Assembly: GCF_028714655.1 (NCBI RefSeq)
Contig: NZ_JAQTLY010000001.1
Location: 1 to 64,000, forward strand
DNA: 64,000 nt
Source: Sulfurimonas sp.
GTDB taxonomy: Bacteria; Campylobacterota; Campylobacteria; Campylobacterales; Sulfurimonadaceae
Reading direction: 5' to 3'
Below are positions 51,874 through 61,884 of the stretch, one piece after another. The notes beneath the pieces were generated by a model that saw only the letters and a list, made by a program, of their open reading frames with translations, had not been told where the DNA came from and searched no databases. Made by a program: the position numbers and the translations under genes. Each line of letters starts with the position of its first letter. Position 1 is the stretch's first letter.

Positions 51874-54011
51874 ATAAAAATATAAAAGTTTGTCCGATAA
51901 CGGCAAAGCATATAAAAGTAGCATTGGTTGGGCAACCCAATGTCGGAAAGAGTATGCTTATAAACTCTATATCAAATGCACACTTGCAAGTAGGAAATTT
52001 TACGGGTGTAACTGTTGAGAAGAGTGAAGTATTATTTGATTATAAAGATTATCATTTTACCGTAGTCGACTTGCCGGGAACTTATGCTTTGAGCGATTAC
52101 TCCATCGAAGAGAGAGTAACTACGCAGTATCTCTTGGCTGAAGATTATGATTTGATTATAAATGTAGTAGATTCTACAAATCTGGAAAAAAACCTTCAAC
52201 TGACTTCTGAATTGATGAGTGTGGGCAAAAAGATGTTATTAGCCCTTAATATGAGCGATGAAGCCAAGAAAGAGGGCATAGAGATAGATAATAATCAAAT
52301 GTCTTTGCTTCTTGGTTTTTCATGCGTAAAAGTTTCCGCCGCAACAAAAGAAGGCATAGGCGAACTAATAGAAGCGATAATAAAAGAGTATGAAAATGAA
52401 ACTATGGAGCATAAGCTCATCTTTAGTGAAGCGGTTGAAGAGGAGGTATCTATAATAGTCGACTATTTAACCAAACACAAATACGAGGATGAAAATTCAT
52501 ACAGAAATATAGCGATAAATCTTCTAAAAAATAGTAAAAAAACATATGCAAAGCTACATGATGACCCTATTTGGACGGAGTTGCAGCCGATTCTTATCGA
52601 GGCTTCCAAACATATTGAGCTGCATCACGATTGCGATGACATAAAAGAGGCTTTTGCTTCAGAATATGCTTCATTTAACAGAGGAGTAGTTGCCGAGGTT
52701 GTAAAACAAAGCAGAGAGGCTGAGAAAAAAACACTTACCGATAAAATAGATTCTGTTTTGATACATCAACTATTGGGTATACCGATATTTTTATTTTTTA
52801 TGTGGGCGCTTTTTCAGCTTACATTTAAAATCGGTTCTATTCCGATGGAGTGGATTGATGCTTTTTTCTCTTGGTTTGGCGAAACGGTAGGCGCTACTAT
52901 ATCTAACGATGATGTTCGCTCGCTGGTAGTCGACGGAGTTATATCGGGCGTCGGTGCGGTTGTTCTTTTTGTTCCAAATATTGCCATACTCTTTGTCGGT
53001 ATCGCTCTTTTGGAGAGTACGGGCTATATGTCAAGAGTCGCGTTTTTGCTTGACGGTTTTTTTCATAAATTTGGACTTCACGGTCAGTCGTTTATACCCC
53101 TTGTAACGGGTTTTGGCTGTTCTATTCCCGCTTATATGAGTGCGAGGATTTTAAAAAATGACCGTGACAGACTTTTGACTCTCTTTATAATCGGGTTTAT
53201 GAGTTGCGGAGCAAGACTTCCCGTGTATGTTCTCTTCGCGGGTGCATTTTTTTCAGAGAGTATGGCAGGGAATGTTCTTTTTGCTATCTATATAACCGGT
53301 GCTATGCTTGGACTTTTTGCCGCAAAAATACTTAAGCTGACTGCTTTTAAAGGTATAGACGAGCCGTTTGTTATGGAGATGCCAAAATATAGACTTCCCT
53401 CAGTTAAGCTTATTTGGCATACAGTTGTTACAAAAACTTTGATGTATTTGAAAAAAGCCGGTACTTTTATTGCGGCGGCTTCAATGCTTATATGGTTTTT
53501 AAGCAATTATCCCCATAATTTAAAACTCAAAGAAGAGTATGGCAAAAAAATTGAAAATGCTATAAATGAAGATGAAAAAAAAGAGCTTGCAAACAGACTC
53601 TCAGAAGCTAATTTGGAACAGAGTTATCTGGGCAAAATCGGCAAGTTTTCAGAGCCGATTTTTGCACCGCTTGGATTTGACTGGAAAATGAGCGTGGCTC
53701 TTCAAACCGGACTTGCCGCAAAAGAGGTAGTTGTTTCAACACTTGGTGTTTTATATGCTTTGGGCAAGGATATAAATGAAGAAAATAACAGTTCTTTAAA
53801 AGAGATAATATCTAAAAATATTCCGTTTCCCTCAGCTGTTGCATTTATAGTGGTAGTAATGATATATCTTCCGTGTTTGGCGGCTTCGGTCGTATTTACG
53901 CGTGAAGCCGGCGGTATAAAATACTTCTTTTATCTTCTGGCATTAACATCCGCAGTAGCATATACGCTTGCATTTATAGCGTTTAATGTTACATCTATGT
54001 TTTATAGCTAG
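51870..54011 (+). CDS. feoB: Ferrous iron transport protein B
   Basis: FeoB is the GTPase-linked inner-membrane Fe2+ importer. In its 713 residues, the G domain has GQPNVGKS (about 22-29), the G2 Thr in NFTGVTVEK, G3 DLPGTY and G4 as NMSD (usually NxxD). A membrane domain of about ten helices follows, with GFGCSIPAYMSARI and SCGARLPVYVLF, the two Gate-like motifs with Cys. A C-terminal half repeats the pattern (AAKEVVVSTLGVLYALG). It is coupled to feoA and adjoins the Fur-linked FTR1 unit, so two iron importers are side by side. Confidence 0.97.
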   Translation: MNKNIKVCPITAKHIKVALVGQPNVGKSMLINSISNAHLQVGNFTGVTVEKSEVLFDYKDYHFTVVDLPGTYALSDYSIEERVTTQYLLAEDYDLIINVVDSTNLEKNLQLTSELMSVGKKMLLALNMSDEAKKEGIEIDNNQMSLLLGFSCVKVSAATKEGIGELIEAIIKEYENETMEHKLIFSEAVEEEVSIIVDYLTKHKYEDENSYRNIAINLLKNSKKTYAKLHDDPIWTELQPILIEASKHIELHHDCDDIKEAFASEYASFNRGVVAEVVKQSREAEKKTLTDKIDSVLIHQLLGIPIFLFFMWALFQLTFKIGSIPMEWIDAFFSWFGETVGATISNDDVRSLVVDGVISGVGAVVLFVPNIAILFVGIALLESTGYMSRVAFLLDGFFHKFGLHGQSFIPLVTGFGCSIPAYMSARILKNDRDRLLTLFIIGFMSCGARLPVYVLFAGAFFSESMAGNVLFAIYITGAMLGLFAAKILKLTAFKGIDEPFVMEMPKYRLPSVKLIWHTVVTKTLMYLKKAGTFIAAASMLIWFLSNYPHNLKLKEEYGKKIENAINEDEKKELANRLSEANLEQSYLGKIGKFSEPIFAPLGFDWKMSVALQTGLAAKEVVVSTLGVLYALGKDINEENNSSLKEIISKNIPFPSAVAFIVVVMIYLPCLAASVVFTREAGGIKYFFYLLALTSAVAYTLAFIAFNVTSMFYS

Positions 54012-54087
54012 GGTGTCTTTTACTTAATCGGAATTTGAAAAAATAAATTTTAGATATAATTGTTTTATGAAAGAAAAGGAGTCTAAC

Positions 54088-54223
54088 TTGCCAACTTTGC
54101 TGGACATAAACGGTTTTAAATTTTGAGCATGAGCCAAAACATATTCATGTGATGAGAGGCAATGGATTTGCTAAAGAAAACAAAAAAGAGTTTGAAAGGA
54201 TTTGGAATGAGTGGTTTAATTAA
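54088..54223 (+). pseudogene. Decayed DUF4160 gene
   Basis: An AAGGAG ribosome site and TTG start open a frame reading (M)PTLLDINGFKF and then stop. This is the typical N-terminus of DUF4160. Two bases later, in another frame, EHEPKHIHVMRGNGFAK continues the family motif, then jumps to ENKKEFERIWNEWFN, the typical C-terminus. At least two deletions are implied: one after FKF that shifts the frame, and one removing about 30 residues of the middle. DUF4160 is normally encoded just upstream of DUF2442, as here. Confidence 0.75.
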
Positions 54224-54449
54224 GGGTAAAGAAGTACATTTTGACGATGCCTATCTGCATGTAAAACTTGATGATGATAGGATAATATCTACACCCATGG
54301 ATTGGTATAAACCATTAAAAAATGCGACATTGGCACAACTTAAAAACTATAAGTTAATATGCCTAAATAGCGGTATAGAATGGGAAGAATTGGATTATCA
54401 TTTGAGCATAGAGAGTATGTTTTATATTTCTCAAAGTAATGCGGCTTAA
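54207..54449 (+). CDS. DUF2442 protein
   Basis: This is an 80-residue DUF2442 protein: GKEVHFDDAYLHVKLDDDRIISTP, then MDWYKPLKNATLAQLKNYKLICLNSGIEWEELDYHLSIESM. The start is the ATG at 54207 with AAAGGA 6 bases upstream, overlapping the end of the decayed DUF4160 frame by 17 bp. DUF4160-DUF2442 pairs are frequent and have been regarded as toxin-antitoxin-like. With DUF4160 broken, this would be the surviving half. Which half is toxic is not known to me. Confidence 0.82.
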   Translation: MSGLIKGKEVHFDDAYLHVKLDDDRIISTPMDWYKPLKNATLAQLKNYKLICLNSGIEWEELDYHLSIESMFYISQSNAA

Positions 54450-54462
54450 AGTTTCTTTTTAA

Positions 54463-54492
54463 TAGAGTTCTTGCAGTTTTGCAAGAACTCTA
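54463..54492. terminator. Strong 12-bp hairpin between DUF2442 and the two-component genes
   Basis: TAGAGTTCTTGC (54463-54474) and GCAAGAACTCTA (54481-54492) are perfectly inverted around AGTTTT. It resembles the TAGACTTCTTGCA outer border of repeat copy B4, so it may be a collapsed repeat end acting as terminator. Confidence 0.6.
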
Positions 54493-54536
54493 ATCTCATT
54501 AACCACTTATTAGTTGATATCTGTTAAGATTCATCT

Positions 54537-55199
54537 ATGAAAAAAATATTAATGATTGAAGATGACTTGGAGTTGGCGGAGATATTAACAGAATATCTTG
54601 GGCAGTTTAAGTTTGAGGTTGTCACAGAGGACGACCCTTTTAAAGCGGTAAGTATATTAAAGTTAGAACCGTTCGACTTGGTTATTTTAGATTTAACCTT
54701 GCCGGGTATGGATGGTTTAGAGGTTTGCGAAGCAATTCGCGAGAGACAGGATATCCCTATCATCATCTCATCGGCTAGAAGCGATGTTACCGATAAGGTA
54801 AAGGCACTTGAACTTGGGGCTGACGATTATATTCCAAAGCCGTATGACCCGAGGGAGCTTGAGGCTAGAATCCACTCTGTTTTAAGACGATACGAAGCAA
54901 AATCGCAACAAAAAGAGGAATCAAAGAGCGATTTTAAATGTGATACTTCGTCTATGATGATTACATACAAGGGTAGAAACATCGACCTTACAAATGCAGA
55001 GTTTGGAATTTTGTCATATATGATTGCGAAGCAGGGACTTGTCGTTTCAAGAGAAGATTTGATTCATAATGTAAATGCTATAAATGAAGACTCTTCAAAC
55101 AAGAGTATTGATGTTATGGTCGGCAGAATTAGAAATAAACTCGGAGATAAATCTCTTATCGAATCCGTTAGAGGTGTGGGTTATAAACTTCTTAAATAA
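54537..55199 (+). CDS. OmpR-family response regulator (ArsR-like, two-component)
   Basis: This is a 220-residue response regulator. The receiver domain (1-115) has DDLEL near the start, the phospho-Asp in LVILDLTLPG (about 52) and the Lys in YIPKPYDPRE. The winged-helix DNA-binding domain (about 128-220) includes LTNAEFGILSYMIAKQGLVVSREDL and RGVGYKLLK. It is followed after 26 bp by a sensor kinase resembling ArsS of Helicobacter and Campylobacter, so the pair is called ArsRS-like. The target genes may include mltF just downstream. Confidence 0.92.
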   Translation: MKKILMIEDDLELAEILTEYLGQFKFEVVTEDDPFKAVSILKLEPFDLVILDLTLPGMDGLEVCEAIRERQDIPIIISSARSDVTDKVKALELGADDYIPKPYDPRELEARIHSVLRRYEAKSQQKEESKSDFKCDTSSMMITYKGRNIDLTNAEFGILSYMIAKQGLVVSREDLIHNVNAINEDSSNKSIDVMVGRIRNKLGDKSLIESVRGVGYKLLK

Positions 55200-55225
55200 T
55201 TGTCATTGTTTTAGGAGATAAACCA

Positions 55226-56500
55226 ATGCGTCAACATGCCGTTTTAATAACTGTTTTATTTGCACTCACTGTTACTTTGGTGAGTGTGAGTATAGTATTT
55301 TGGAAGTTTTTTCAACTCAATAAACAGCACTATATAGATCATATTTTTACAAAACATGCAATAATCACTCAAATATTTCGTCAACATGAACAAGAAGTGA
55401 CTTCTCAAATTATGCTAGAAGCAAATCTGGCAATATATGATTTTGTGCTTGAAAAAGATAGAAAAGTCATAGATGTTATTTTAAAAAATGCAAAAGTTTT
55501 AAAGAAAAAAGATTTTAAAAGTATTGATGCCTCATTAATGCTCTCAGAAAAAGGTCTTTACACTAAAAAAGTTGTTACCGAGTTAAAAGCCAATATGTTG
55601 GAGTTCAATCAAAAGATATATTTTTATCTCGAATCTCCTTCCTCTTCCGTGCTTATCCTTGATGAAGAGTTAAAACCGTATAAATATTGGAGCGTTGCTT
55701 ACGCATATTTGCTGATAATAGCGATACTCACCTTTTCGTTTGCATTGATTTTACAAAAGCTGCGTCCGCTTATCAGACTTAGAAAGAAAATCGCACTTTA
55801 CGGTAACGGAGATATGAATGTCTCTTTTAAAACAAAAGGGTGCGATGAAATTTCACTGATTTCAAATGAGCTTGAATCAACAAGAGAGAAGATTAATAAT
55901 ATTTTAGATTCACGAACTCTCTTTCTAAGAAATATTATGCATGAGCTTAAAACTCCTATTGCAAAGGGAACAATTGCGACTCAAATGTTAGAATCTCAAA
56001 AACAAAGAGATAGGTTTAGTTCTATTTTCGGTCGCTTGGAGTCACTGATTAATGAATTTGCACTTATAGAGGAAGTCACAAGTTTAGGAGATAAAACTGA
56101 GGTTAAAGAGTACCGTTTGGTAGATATAATAGACGGTGCCATTGATATGGCGATGATAGAGAGAAGCAGCGTGACAATTGAAGTTGATGCAACGCATAAA
56201 ATTAATGTAAACTATAGATTATATACAACAGCTATTAAAAATATGATAGACAACGGTATCAAATATTCAACAGATGCGCATGTAAAGATTTTAATAAAAA
56301 ACAATGAACTCTCTTTTGAAAGCAAAGGAGCGTGCATAGCACATCCTTTGCAGTATTATATAGAGCCGTTTACTAAAGACAATCCGTCAAAAAATAGTTT
56401 CGGACTAGGACTATATCTTGTTGATTCTATTTTAAAAGCCCACGGGCAAGTCTTAGCGCATGAGTATGAAAACGGTCTTAACCGTTTCATATTTGTATAA
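55226..56500 (+). CDS. ArsS-like sensor histidine kinase
   Basis: This 424-residue inner-membrane kinase has helix 1 near 7-27, a periplasmic sensor of about 120 residues with scattered His (an acid-sensing arrangement in ArsS proteins), and helix 2 near 157-177. A HAMP-like linker includes LRKKIALYGNGDMNVSF. The H box is IMHELKTPIAKG, the N box NMIDNGIKYS, and the G2 box NSFGLGLYLVDSIL. The G1 box is weak (NNELSFESKG instead of DxGxG), as in ArsS relatives. The start has AGGAGA 7 bases upstream. The signal is inferred from the family only. Confidence 0.88.
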   Translation: MRQHAVLITVLFALTVTLVSVSIVFWKFFQLNKQHYIDHIFTKHAIITQIFRQHEQEVTSQIMLEANLAIYDFVLEKDRKVIDVILKNAKVLKKKDFKSIDASLMLSEKGLYTKKVVTELKANMLEFNQKIYFYLESPSSSVLILDEELKPYKYWSVAYAYLLIIAILTFSFALILQKLRPLIRLRKKIALYGNGDMNVSFKTKGCDEISLISNELESTREKINNILDSRTLFLRNIMHELKTPIAKGTIATQMLESQKQRDRFSSIFGRLESLINEFALIEEVTSLGDKTEVKEYRLVDIIDGAIDMAMIERSSVTIEVDATHKINVNYRLYTTAIKNMIDNGIKYSTDAHVKILIKNNELSFESKGACIAHPLQYYIEPFTKDNPSKNSFGLGLYLVDSILKAHGQVLAHEYENGLNRFIFV

Positions 56501-56513
56501 ATTTTAAGTCTAA

Positions 56514-57953
56514 ATGATTAGGATGAACAGTTATATGAAAAAATCGACAATCGCTTTTTTTGCAATATATTTTTTTATTTTCGGTTGGATAAGCCATACA
56601 TTATATCAAGGTGTGCAAAAAGAGACCAAGACAAAAACATTAAAAAAGATAAAAGATGGCGGAGTTCTTAATGTTGCGCTATTAAATTCATCCTCTACAT
56701 ACTACATTGGCTCAGACGGATCAAAAGGTTTTGAATATGATCTTCTTGATGCCTATTCGAAACATTTGGGAGTTAAGTTAAATATTACTACCGCAAATAC
56801 TACAAAAGAGGCGCTTGAGCTTAGTAAAAATCCTGATATTCACATTACTTCCGCAGCACTCTCTAAAACCAAAGAAAGAGAGAAGATTTTTAATTTCGGA
56901 CCATCATATTTTGAAGCTCAAGAGCAAGTCGTTTGTCATAAAAAAATGATGTTAAACGGAAAATTTCCAAATAATGTCGATGATTTAACGGGACTAAAAA
57001 TTGTTGTAGGAGAAGGTACAAGCTATAATGAAACCATAGAACTGTTAAAAGCAGAAGGGCTTGATATAAATGCAACATACACATCCGAGTATTCAACTGA
57101 AGAGTTAATTGCGCAAGTAGACTCCAGTGAGATAGACTGCACCATAGTAGATTCAAATATATATGTACTAAATCAGCGCTATTTTCCAAATATAGCACTT
57201 GCATTTGATATAAGCAACAGAACGCAGCAAGCATGGGTTTTAGCTCAAGATATAACAGAACTCAAAGAGGATATGTACTCTTGGTTAAACTCTTTTAGTC
57301 AAAGCGGAGATATGGCAAGACTCAAGGACCGTTACTATAGTTATGTCCTGTTTTTCAATTATAACGATACTGCAATGTTTAACGAAAAAGCAAAAACCGT
57401 ATTGCCGAAATATGAAAAATATTTTCAAGAGGCTTCTACAAAGTATGAAATTCCTTTTTCATTATTGGCATCATTGTCATATCAAGAGTCGCATTGGAAT
57501 GAAAATGCAAGAAGCGATACGGGAGTAAGAGGACTTATGATGCTTACCCAAGATACCGCAGAACATCTAGGAGTGCGAGACAGAGTAGATCCTAAGCAGA
57601 GTATATTAGGCGGAGCAAAACATTTAAATCAAATAATGAAAGCCGTTTCAAACGAAGTGGTCGGAGAAGATCGTCTTAAGTTTGCGCTTGTTGCTTACAA
57701 CATCGGTGAAGCACATGTTTTAGATGCCCAAAAATTAGCGCAGCAGATAGGATTAAACCAAAACAGCTGGGCTGATTTGAAAAAAGTGTTGCCGCTTCTT
57801 TCTCAGAAAAAGTATCATACGACATTAAAACACGGATATGCAAGAGGCAGTGAAGCGGTTAAATATGTTGAAGCGGTATATAGCTATATGGATATCTTAC
57901 AAAAAAACAGCGGTGAAAAATCATTAAACAAGGCAGGGGTAAAAAACCCTTAG
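56514..57953 (+). CDS. mltF: Membrane-bound lytic murein transglycosylase F
   Basis: This 479-residue peptidoglycan enzyme has an N-terminal anchor helix (about 11-30). An SBP3-like domain (about 45-265; [48 protein letters not shown]) regulates activity in MltF. The lytic transglycosylase domain (from about 310) has the catalytic Glu in [10 protein letters not shown], then [18 protein letters not shown] and [12 protein letters not shown]. Several ATGs lie close together (56514, 56523, 56535) and the exact start is uncertain. It follows the two-component genes by 13 bp. Confidence 0.92.
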   Translation: MIRMNSYMKKSTIAFFAIYFFIFGWISHTLYQGVQKETKTKTLKKIKDGGVLNVALLNSSSTYYIGSDGSKGFEYDLLDAYSKHLGVKLNITTANTTKEALELSKNPDIHITSAALSKTKEREKIFNFGPSYFEAQEQVVCHKKMMLNGKFPNNVDDLTGLKIVVGEGTSYNETIELLKAEGLDINATYTSEYSTEELIAQVDSSEIDCTIVDSNIYVLNQRYFPNIALAFDISNRTQQAWVLAQDITELKEDMYSWLNSFSQSGDMARLKDRYYSYVLFFNYNDTAMFNEKAKTVLPKYEKYFQEASTKYEIPFSLLASLSYQESHWNENARSDTGVRGLMMLTQDTAEHLGVRDRVDPKQSILGGAKHLNQIMKAVSNEVVGEDRLKFALVAYNIGEAHVLDAQKLAQQIGLNQNSWADLKKVLPLLSQKKYHTTLKHGYARGSEAVKYVEAVYSYMDILQKNSGEKSLNKAGVKNP

Positions 57954-57968
57954 CCTTAACTCTTAATC

Positions 57969-58304
57969 TTAAAGGGAAGCACCCTCTTTGCCGTCAGCTA
58001 AAGAGCTTAAAAAACTCTCCATGTCATACTTGACTCTATACTCCGGTGTCATAATGTGTATAAGAATATCGCCCAAATCAACGACAATCCAGTCACTGCT
58101 CTCATCGACATTGTTAAATTTTTCTGCCGGTTTTAGTTCATTTTTTAGATGATCAAGCAGAGCCGTCGTATGTCTTGAACCGAGTGATGATGCAATAATC
58201 GCATAATCAACAAAGTAATTCTTCTCTCTAAGATCAAAAACTTCAATATTTTCTGCTTTGTTTTTGTCTAAAACTTCCGTTATTTTTTCTATTCTGTTTT
58301 GCAC
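57969..58304 (-). CDS. rsfS: Ribosomal silencing factor
   Basis: RsfS binds L14 and blocks subunit joining under starvation. The 111 residues show the family core: NIEVFDLREKNYFVDYAIIASSLGSRHTTALLDHLKNEL (about 20-58), then SSDWIVVDLGDILIHIMTPEYRVKYDMESF. It lies just downstream of nadD, the common rsfS-nadD pairing. Confidence 0.95.
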   Translation of the reverse strand: MQNRIEKITEVLDKNKAENIEVFDLREKNYFVDYAIIASSLGSRHTTALLDHLKNELKPAEKFNNVDESSDWIVVDLGDILIHIMTPEYRVKYDMESFLSSLADGKEGASL

Positions 58305-58326
58305 TTGTTTTCCTTAATGCCAAATT

Positions 58327-58857
58327 TTATTCGGTATAAAAATTATATATCTCTTTTGCACACTTTTTGGGCAGCTTTGAAATTTCAATCTTTTCTCTAA
58401 GTTTTGTCGATGAAACTTTTTCATTAACATTTAGCCTTAAAAACTCTTGTGAAATTTCAATCCCGTCTCTGGGAACTACGATAAAAGTAACTAAATCCCT
58501 AAGCTCATTATATCTATGCCACTCGTGAAGTGAAGCAAGATTGTCGGCACCGATTACAAGGTATATCTTTTTATAACTTTTTAAAAGATGTTTAACCGTT
58601 TCAATAGTAGGTACTTTTTTCTCTTGAAGAACTTCATACTCTGAGACTTCAACATTTTTATAGTCGCTAAAAATCTCTTTTAGCCATTTTACTCTAAGAG
58701 ATGCCGAAGCATAAAATTGAGATTTAAACGGATTTAAAAATGTCGGCATCACTATAACTTTGTCAATATCTTTGAACTCCCTCAAAGCCTCAACAATAGC
58801 CGTATGACCGATATGCGGCGGGTCAAAAGAGCCGCCAAAAAGTGCGATTGTATCCAT
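58327..58857 (-). CDS. nadD: Nicotinate-nucleotide adenylyltransferase
   Basis: NadD makes deamido-NAD from nicotinate mononucleotide and ATP. The 176 residues open IALFGGSFDPPHIGHTAIVE with the GxFxPxHxGH signature. VIGADNLASLHEWHRYNEL and the SSTKLREKI signature near 150 complete the nucleotidyltransferase set. It is divergent from gap; a TTATAAT -10 on the minus strand lies at about 58869-58874. Confidence 0.96.
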   Translation of the reverse strand: MDTIALFGGSFDPPHIGHTAIVEALREFKDIDKVIVMPTFLNPFKSQFYASASLRVKWLKEIFSDYKNVEVSEYEVLQEKKVPTIETVKHLLKSYKKIYLVIGADNLASLHEWHRYNELRDLVTFIVVPRDGIEISQEFLRLNVNEKVSSTKLREKIEISKLPKKCAKEIYNFYTE

Positions 58858-58868
58858 ATTTAAAGCGA

Positions 58869-58892
58869 ATTATAACTAAGTTTAGGTAAAAT
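58869..58892. promoter_or_regulatory. Divergent promoters of nadD-rsfS and gap
   Basis: ATTATA (58869-58874, TATAAT on the minus strand) and TAAAAT (58887-58892, plus strand, after GG) lie back to back in a 66-bp gap and fit the -10 elements of the two operons. Confidence 0.5.
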
Positions 58893-58923
58893 TGCCCAAT
58901 TTTTATTTTAATTAGGAAATATA

Positions 58924-59922
58924 ATGGCATTAAAAATAGCAATTAACGGATTTGGTAGAATCGGTCGCTGTGTGGCTCGAATAGCTGCAATGAGGGATGA
59001 TGTAGAAATTGTAGCTATAAACGATACGGCAAGTATGGATATGATGCTATATCTTCTTAAAAACGACTCCGTTCACGGGACATTTAGCAGCAGCGTAGAA
59101 CAGCTTGATGATGAAAATATCAGCATTAACGGTAAAAATATCAGAGTTTTTAGCGATCGCGATCCAAAAAATTTAAAATTTGCCGAGTGCGGTGCAGAGA
59201 TAGTTTTAGAGTGTACGGGTGTGTTTTTAAGTCAAGAAGATGCGCAGATTCACATCGATAACGGCATAAAAAAAGTTCTCTTCTCTGCTCCTGCAAAAGA
59301 TGATACGCCTACATTCGTTATGGGTGTGAATGAGCATCTTTACGCAGGGCAAAGCATCGTTTCTAATGCTTCTTGTACCACAAACTGCCTTGGACCTATC
59401 GCAAAAGTGCTTGATGATGCTTTTGGAATCCAAAAAGGGCTTATGACGACTATTCACTCATACACTAATGACCAAAATATTTTGGATGTAAAGCACTCAA
59501 AAGATAAACGCCGCGCCCGCGCCGGAGCTATAAATATGATTCCGACAACAACGGGTGCCGCAAAAGCGATTGGTTTGGTTCTTCCTCAGCTTCAAGGCAA
59601 ACTTCACGGACAAAGCGTCCGCGTTCCTACGCCGAATGTTTCTATGGTGGACTTGAATGTCGTAGTAAATAAAAAAACAACAAAACAAGAGATAAATGCC
59701 GTTATGAATGAAGCTGCAAATACAACTTTAAAAGGTATTCTTCTGATAGATAAAGAGATGAGAGTTTCCCAAGACTTCGTCGGATGTGAATACAGCTCAA
59801 TCGTTGCGGAGGATTTAACTCAGGTAATTGACGGCGACATGGTAAAAGTTATGGCATGGTACGACAATGAGTGGGGATACTCGACAAGACTTATAGATAT
59901 GGCTCTGCACATATCCAAGTAG
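58924..59922 (+). CDS. gap: Glyceraldehyde-3-phosphate dehydrogenase
   Basis: Gap is a glycolytic/gluconeogenic enzyme. The 332 residues carry the Rossmann start KIAINGFGRIGRCVARIA, the catalytic SNASCTTNCLGPI (Cys near 152), HSYTNDQNILD, and the late WYDNEWGYSTRLIDM. It starts a gap-pgk-tpiA run, so lower glycolysis or gluconeogenesis is expressed together; in an autotroph it would work toward sugar synthesis. Confidence 0.97.
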   Translation: MALKIAINGFGRIGRCVARIAAMRDDVEIVAINDTASMDMMLYLLKNDSVHGTFSSSVEQLDDENISINGKNIRVFSDRDPKNLKFAECGAEIVLECTGVFLSQEDAQIHIDNGIKKVLFSAPAKDDTPTFVMGVNEHLYAGQSIVSNASCTTNCLGPIAKVLDDAFGIQKGLMTTIHSYTNDQNILDVKHSKDKRRARAGAINMIPTTTGAAKAIGLVLPQLQGKLHGQSVRVPTPNVSMVDLNVVVNKKTTKQEINAVMNEAANTTLKGILLIDKEMRVSQDFVGCEYSSIVAEDLTQVIDGDMVKVMAWYDNEWGYSTRLIDMALHISK

Positions 59923-59959
59923 AACTAACACTTTGTTAAAATAAAATTTTTGGAGACAT

Positions 59960-61159
59960 ATGGAACTTTTAAATATAAAAAATTTGGATTTAGCGGGTAA
60001 AAAAGTTTTTATTCGATGTGATTTTAATGTCCCGATGGATGAGTTCGGAAACATATCCGATGACCGCCGTATCCGTTCGGCGCTCTCTACCATCAACTAT
60101 TGTTTAGACCACGGTTGTGCGGTTGTTTTGGCATCCCACCTCGGTCGTCCGGACGGACAGGTTGTTGCTAAGTACTCACTGCTTCCGGTGGCTAGAAGAA
60201 TTCACCATCTGCTAAAGAGAGAAGTAGCGCTTGCGCAAGATGTTATAGGAGAAGATGCACTAAGCAAAGCTGCTGCGCTCAAATCGGGTGAAGTTCTTCT
60301 TCTTGAAAATCTTCGTTATGAAGAGGGTGAGACAAAAAATGATGCAGAGTTGTCAAAAAAATTGGCATCTATGGCAGATTTTTACATAAATGACGCTTTT
60401 GGCGTAAGTCACAGAGCACACTCTTCGGTTGAGGGGATAACTCACTATTTTGACAACAAACATAAAGCAGCCGGTTTTTTACTGCAAAAAGAGATAGAGT
60501 TTTTAGGTAAAATCATACAAAATCCCGTTCGCCCGTTTGCAGCCATTATAGGCGGTTCAAAAGTTTCCGGCAAACTTGAAGCGTTGATTAACTTGCTTCC
60601 TAGAGTCGATAAAGTATTAATCGGCGGGGGAATGGCATTTACATTCTTGAAAAAACTCGGGTATGACATAGGCGCTTCACTGGTAGAGGATGATCTGCTT
60701 GAAGAAGCGGGGCGAGTTATGCAAGAGGCTACTAGACTGGGAGTTAAATTTTATCTTCCGGTAGATGTCGTAGCGGCGGAGAAGTTTTCGGAAGATGCTA
60801 TAAGCAAGCTGGTTTCCGTTCAAGAGATACCTGAGGGATGGATGGGCTTGGATATCGGACCTGCAACCGTAAGACTATACAGAGAGGTTCTAAGTGATGT
60901 ACAGACTGTTCTTTGGAATGGACCTATGGGCGTTTACGAGATGGATAGATTTGCACGCGGCTCAAACAAAATAGCTAATTTTGTAGCCGACAGCTATGCA
61001 ACGACGATTGTCGGCGGCGGAGATACTGCCGACCTTGTTCAAAGAATCGGCGTAGATGACGAGATGACTTTTATCTCAACAGGCGGAGGTGCTTCGTTAG
61101 AGCTATTAGAGGGTAAAATTTTGCCGGGTGTAGCATCTTTAATGATTGAAGAGGATTGA
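59960..61159 (+). CDS. pgk: Phosphoglycerate kinase
   Basis: Pgk interconverts 1,3-bisphosphoglycerate and 3-phosphoglycerate. The 399 residues contain [21 protein letters not shown] near 14-34, ASHLGRPDG near 59-67, [25 protein letters not shown] near 195 and the C-terminal ATP-site [10 protein letters not shown] plus [14 protein letters not shown]. It lies between gap and tpiA; the ribosome site of tpiA lies within its last codons. Confidence 0.97.
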   Translation: MELLNIKNLDLAGKKVFIRCDFNVPMDEFGNISDDRRIRSALSTINYCLDHGCAVVLASHLGRPDGQVVAKYSLLPVARRIHHLLKREVALAQDVIGEDALSKAAALKSGEVLLLENLRYEEGETKNDAELSKKLASMADFYINDAFGVSHRAHSSVEGITHYFDNKHKAAGFLLQKEIEFLGKIIQNPVRPFAAIIGGSKVSGKLEALINLLPRVDKVLIGGGMAFTFLKKLGYDIGASLVEDDLLEEAGRVMQEATRLGVKFYLPVDVVAAEKFSEDAISKLVSVQEIPEGWMGLDIGPATVRLYREVLSDVQTVLWNGPMGVYEMDRFARGSNKIANFVADSYATTIVGGGDTADLVQRIGVDDEMTFISTGGGASLELLEGKILPGVASLMIEED

Positions 61160-61161
61160 TT

Positions 61162-61869
61162 TTGATAATTGCAGCGAATTTAAAAACAAATCTGACACGA
61201 GAAAAAAGTGTTAAGTATATAAAAGAGGTAGAAAATTTTTTAGAAAAAAATAGTATCTCGCAAGAGGTTTTGGTTTTTCCTGCAATATCAAATTTAAATC
61301 GACATTCAGGAAGAGTAACTATCGGAACGCAAAACGCATATCCGACTGTAAACGGCGCTTTTACGGGCGAAATAGGATATGAACAGCTAGAAGAGTTTGG
61401 CATAAAAACTATTTTGATCGGGCATAGCGAGCGACGACATATTATAGGCGAAATTCAAGAGATGCTTGTAAAAAAGTTTGATTTTTACAAAGAACTCGGT
61501 TTTAAGATTATCTACTGTGTCGGAGAGCCTCTTGAGGTTAGAGAAGCGGGACACGAAAAGATGATGGAGTATATATCCAGGCAGTATGCGGGGATAGATG
61601 TTGCATATGAAAACCTGATTATTGCGTATGAGCCTGTTTGGGCAATAGGAACGGGACTTACTCCGACCTTAGAAGATATCGTAGCCATTCATAAAGAGTT
61701 AAAAGCCAAATCAAGCGCACCTCTTCTTTATGGGGGAAGCGTGAAAGTGACAAATGCAAAAGAGGTTTTGGCACTTGATGGAGTAGACGGTATTTTAGTC
61801 GGCAGTGCGGCACTGTATGTGGAGCATTTTTGTACAATGTGCGAGTATGCAGAAATATTAGATAAATAA
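61162..61869 (+). CDS. tpiA: Triosephosphate isomerase
   Basis: TpiA interconverts dihydroxyacetone phosphate and glyceraldehyde 3-phosphate. The 235 residues include NLKTN near the start (substrate Lys), the catalytic His in LIGHSERRH and the catalytic Glu in AYEPVWAIGTG (loop 6), then LYGGSVKVTNA and DGILVGSAAL. I chose the TTG at 61162 because GAGGA (61151-61155) lies 6 bases upstream; a TTG at 61156 would abut that site. The protein then starts M-I-I-A-A-N-L-K, like Campylobacter TpiA. Confidence 0.95.
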   Translation: MIIAANLKTNLTREKSVKYIKEVENFLEKNSISQEVLVFPAISNLNRHSGRVTIGTQNAYPTVNGAFTGEIGYEQLEEFGIKTILIGHSERRHIIGEIQEMLVKKFDFYKELGFKIIYCVGEPLEVREAGHEKMMEYISRQYAGIDVAYENLIIAYEPVWAIGTGLTPTLEDIVAIHKELKAKSSAPLLYGGSVKVTNAKEVLALDGVDGILVGSAALYVEHFCTMCEYAEILDK

Positions 61870-61884
61870 GTATTTGAAATTATC

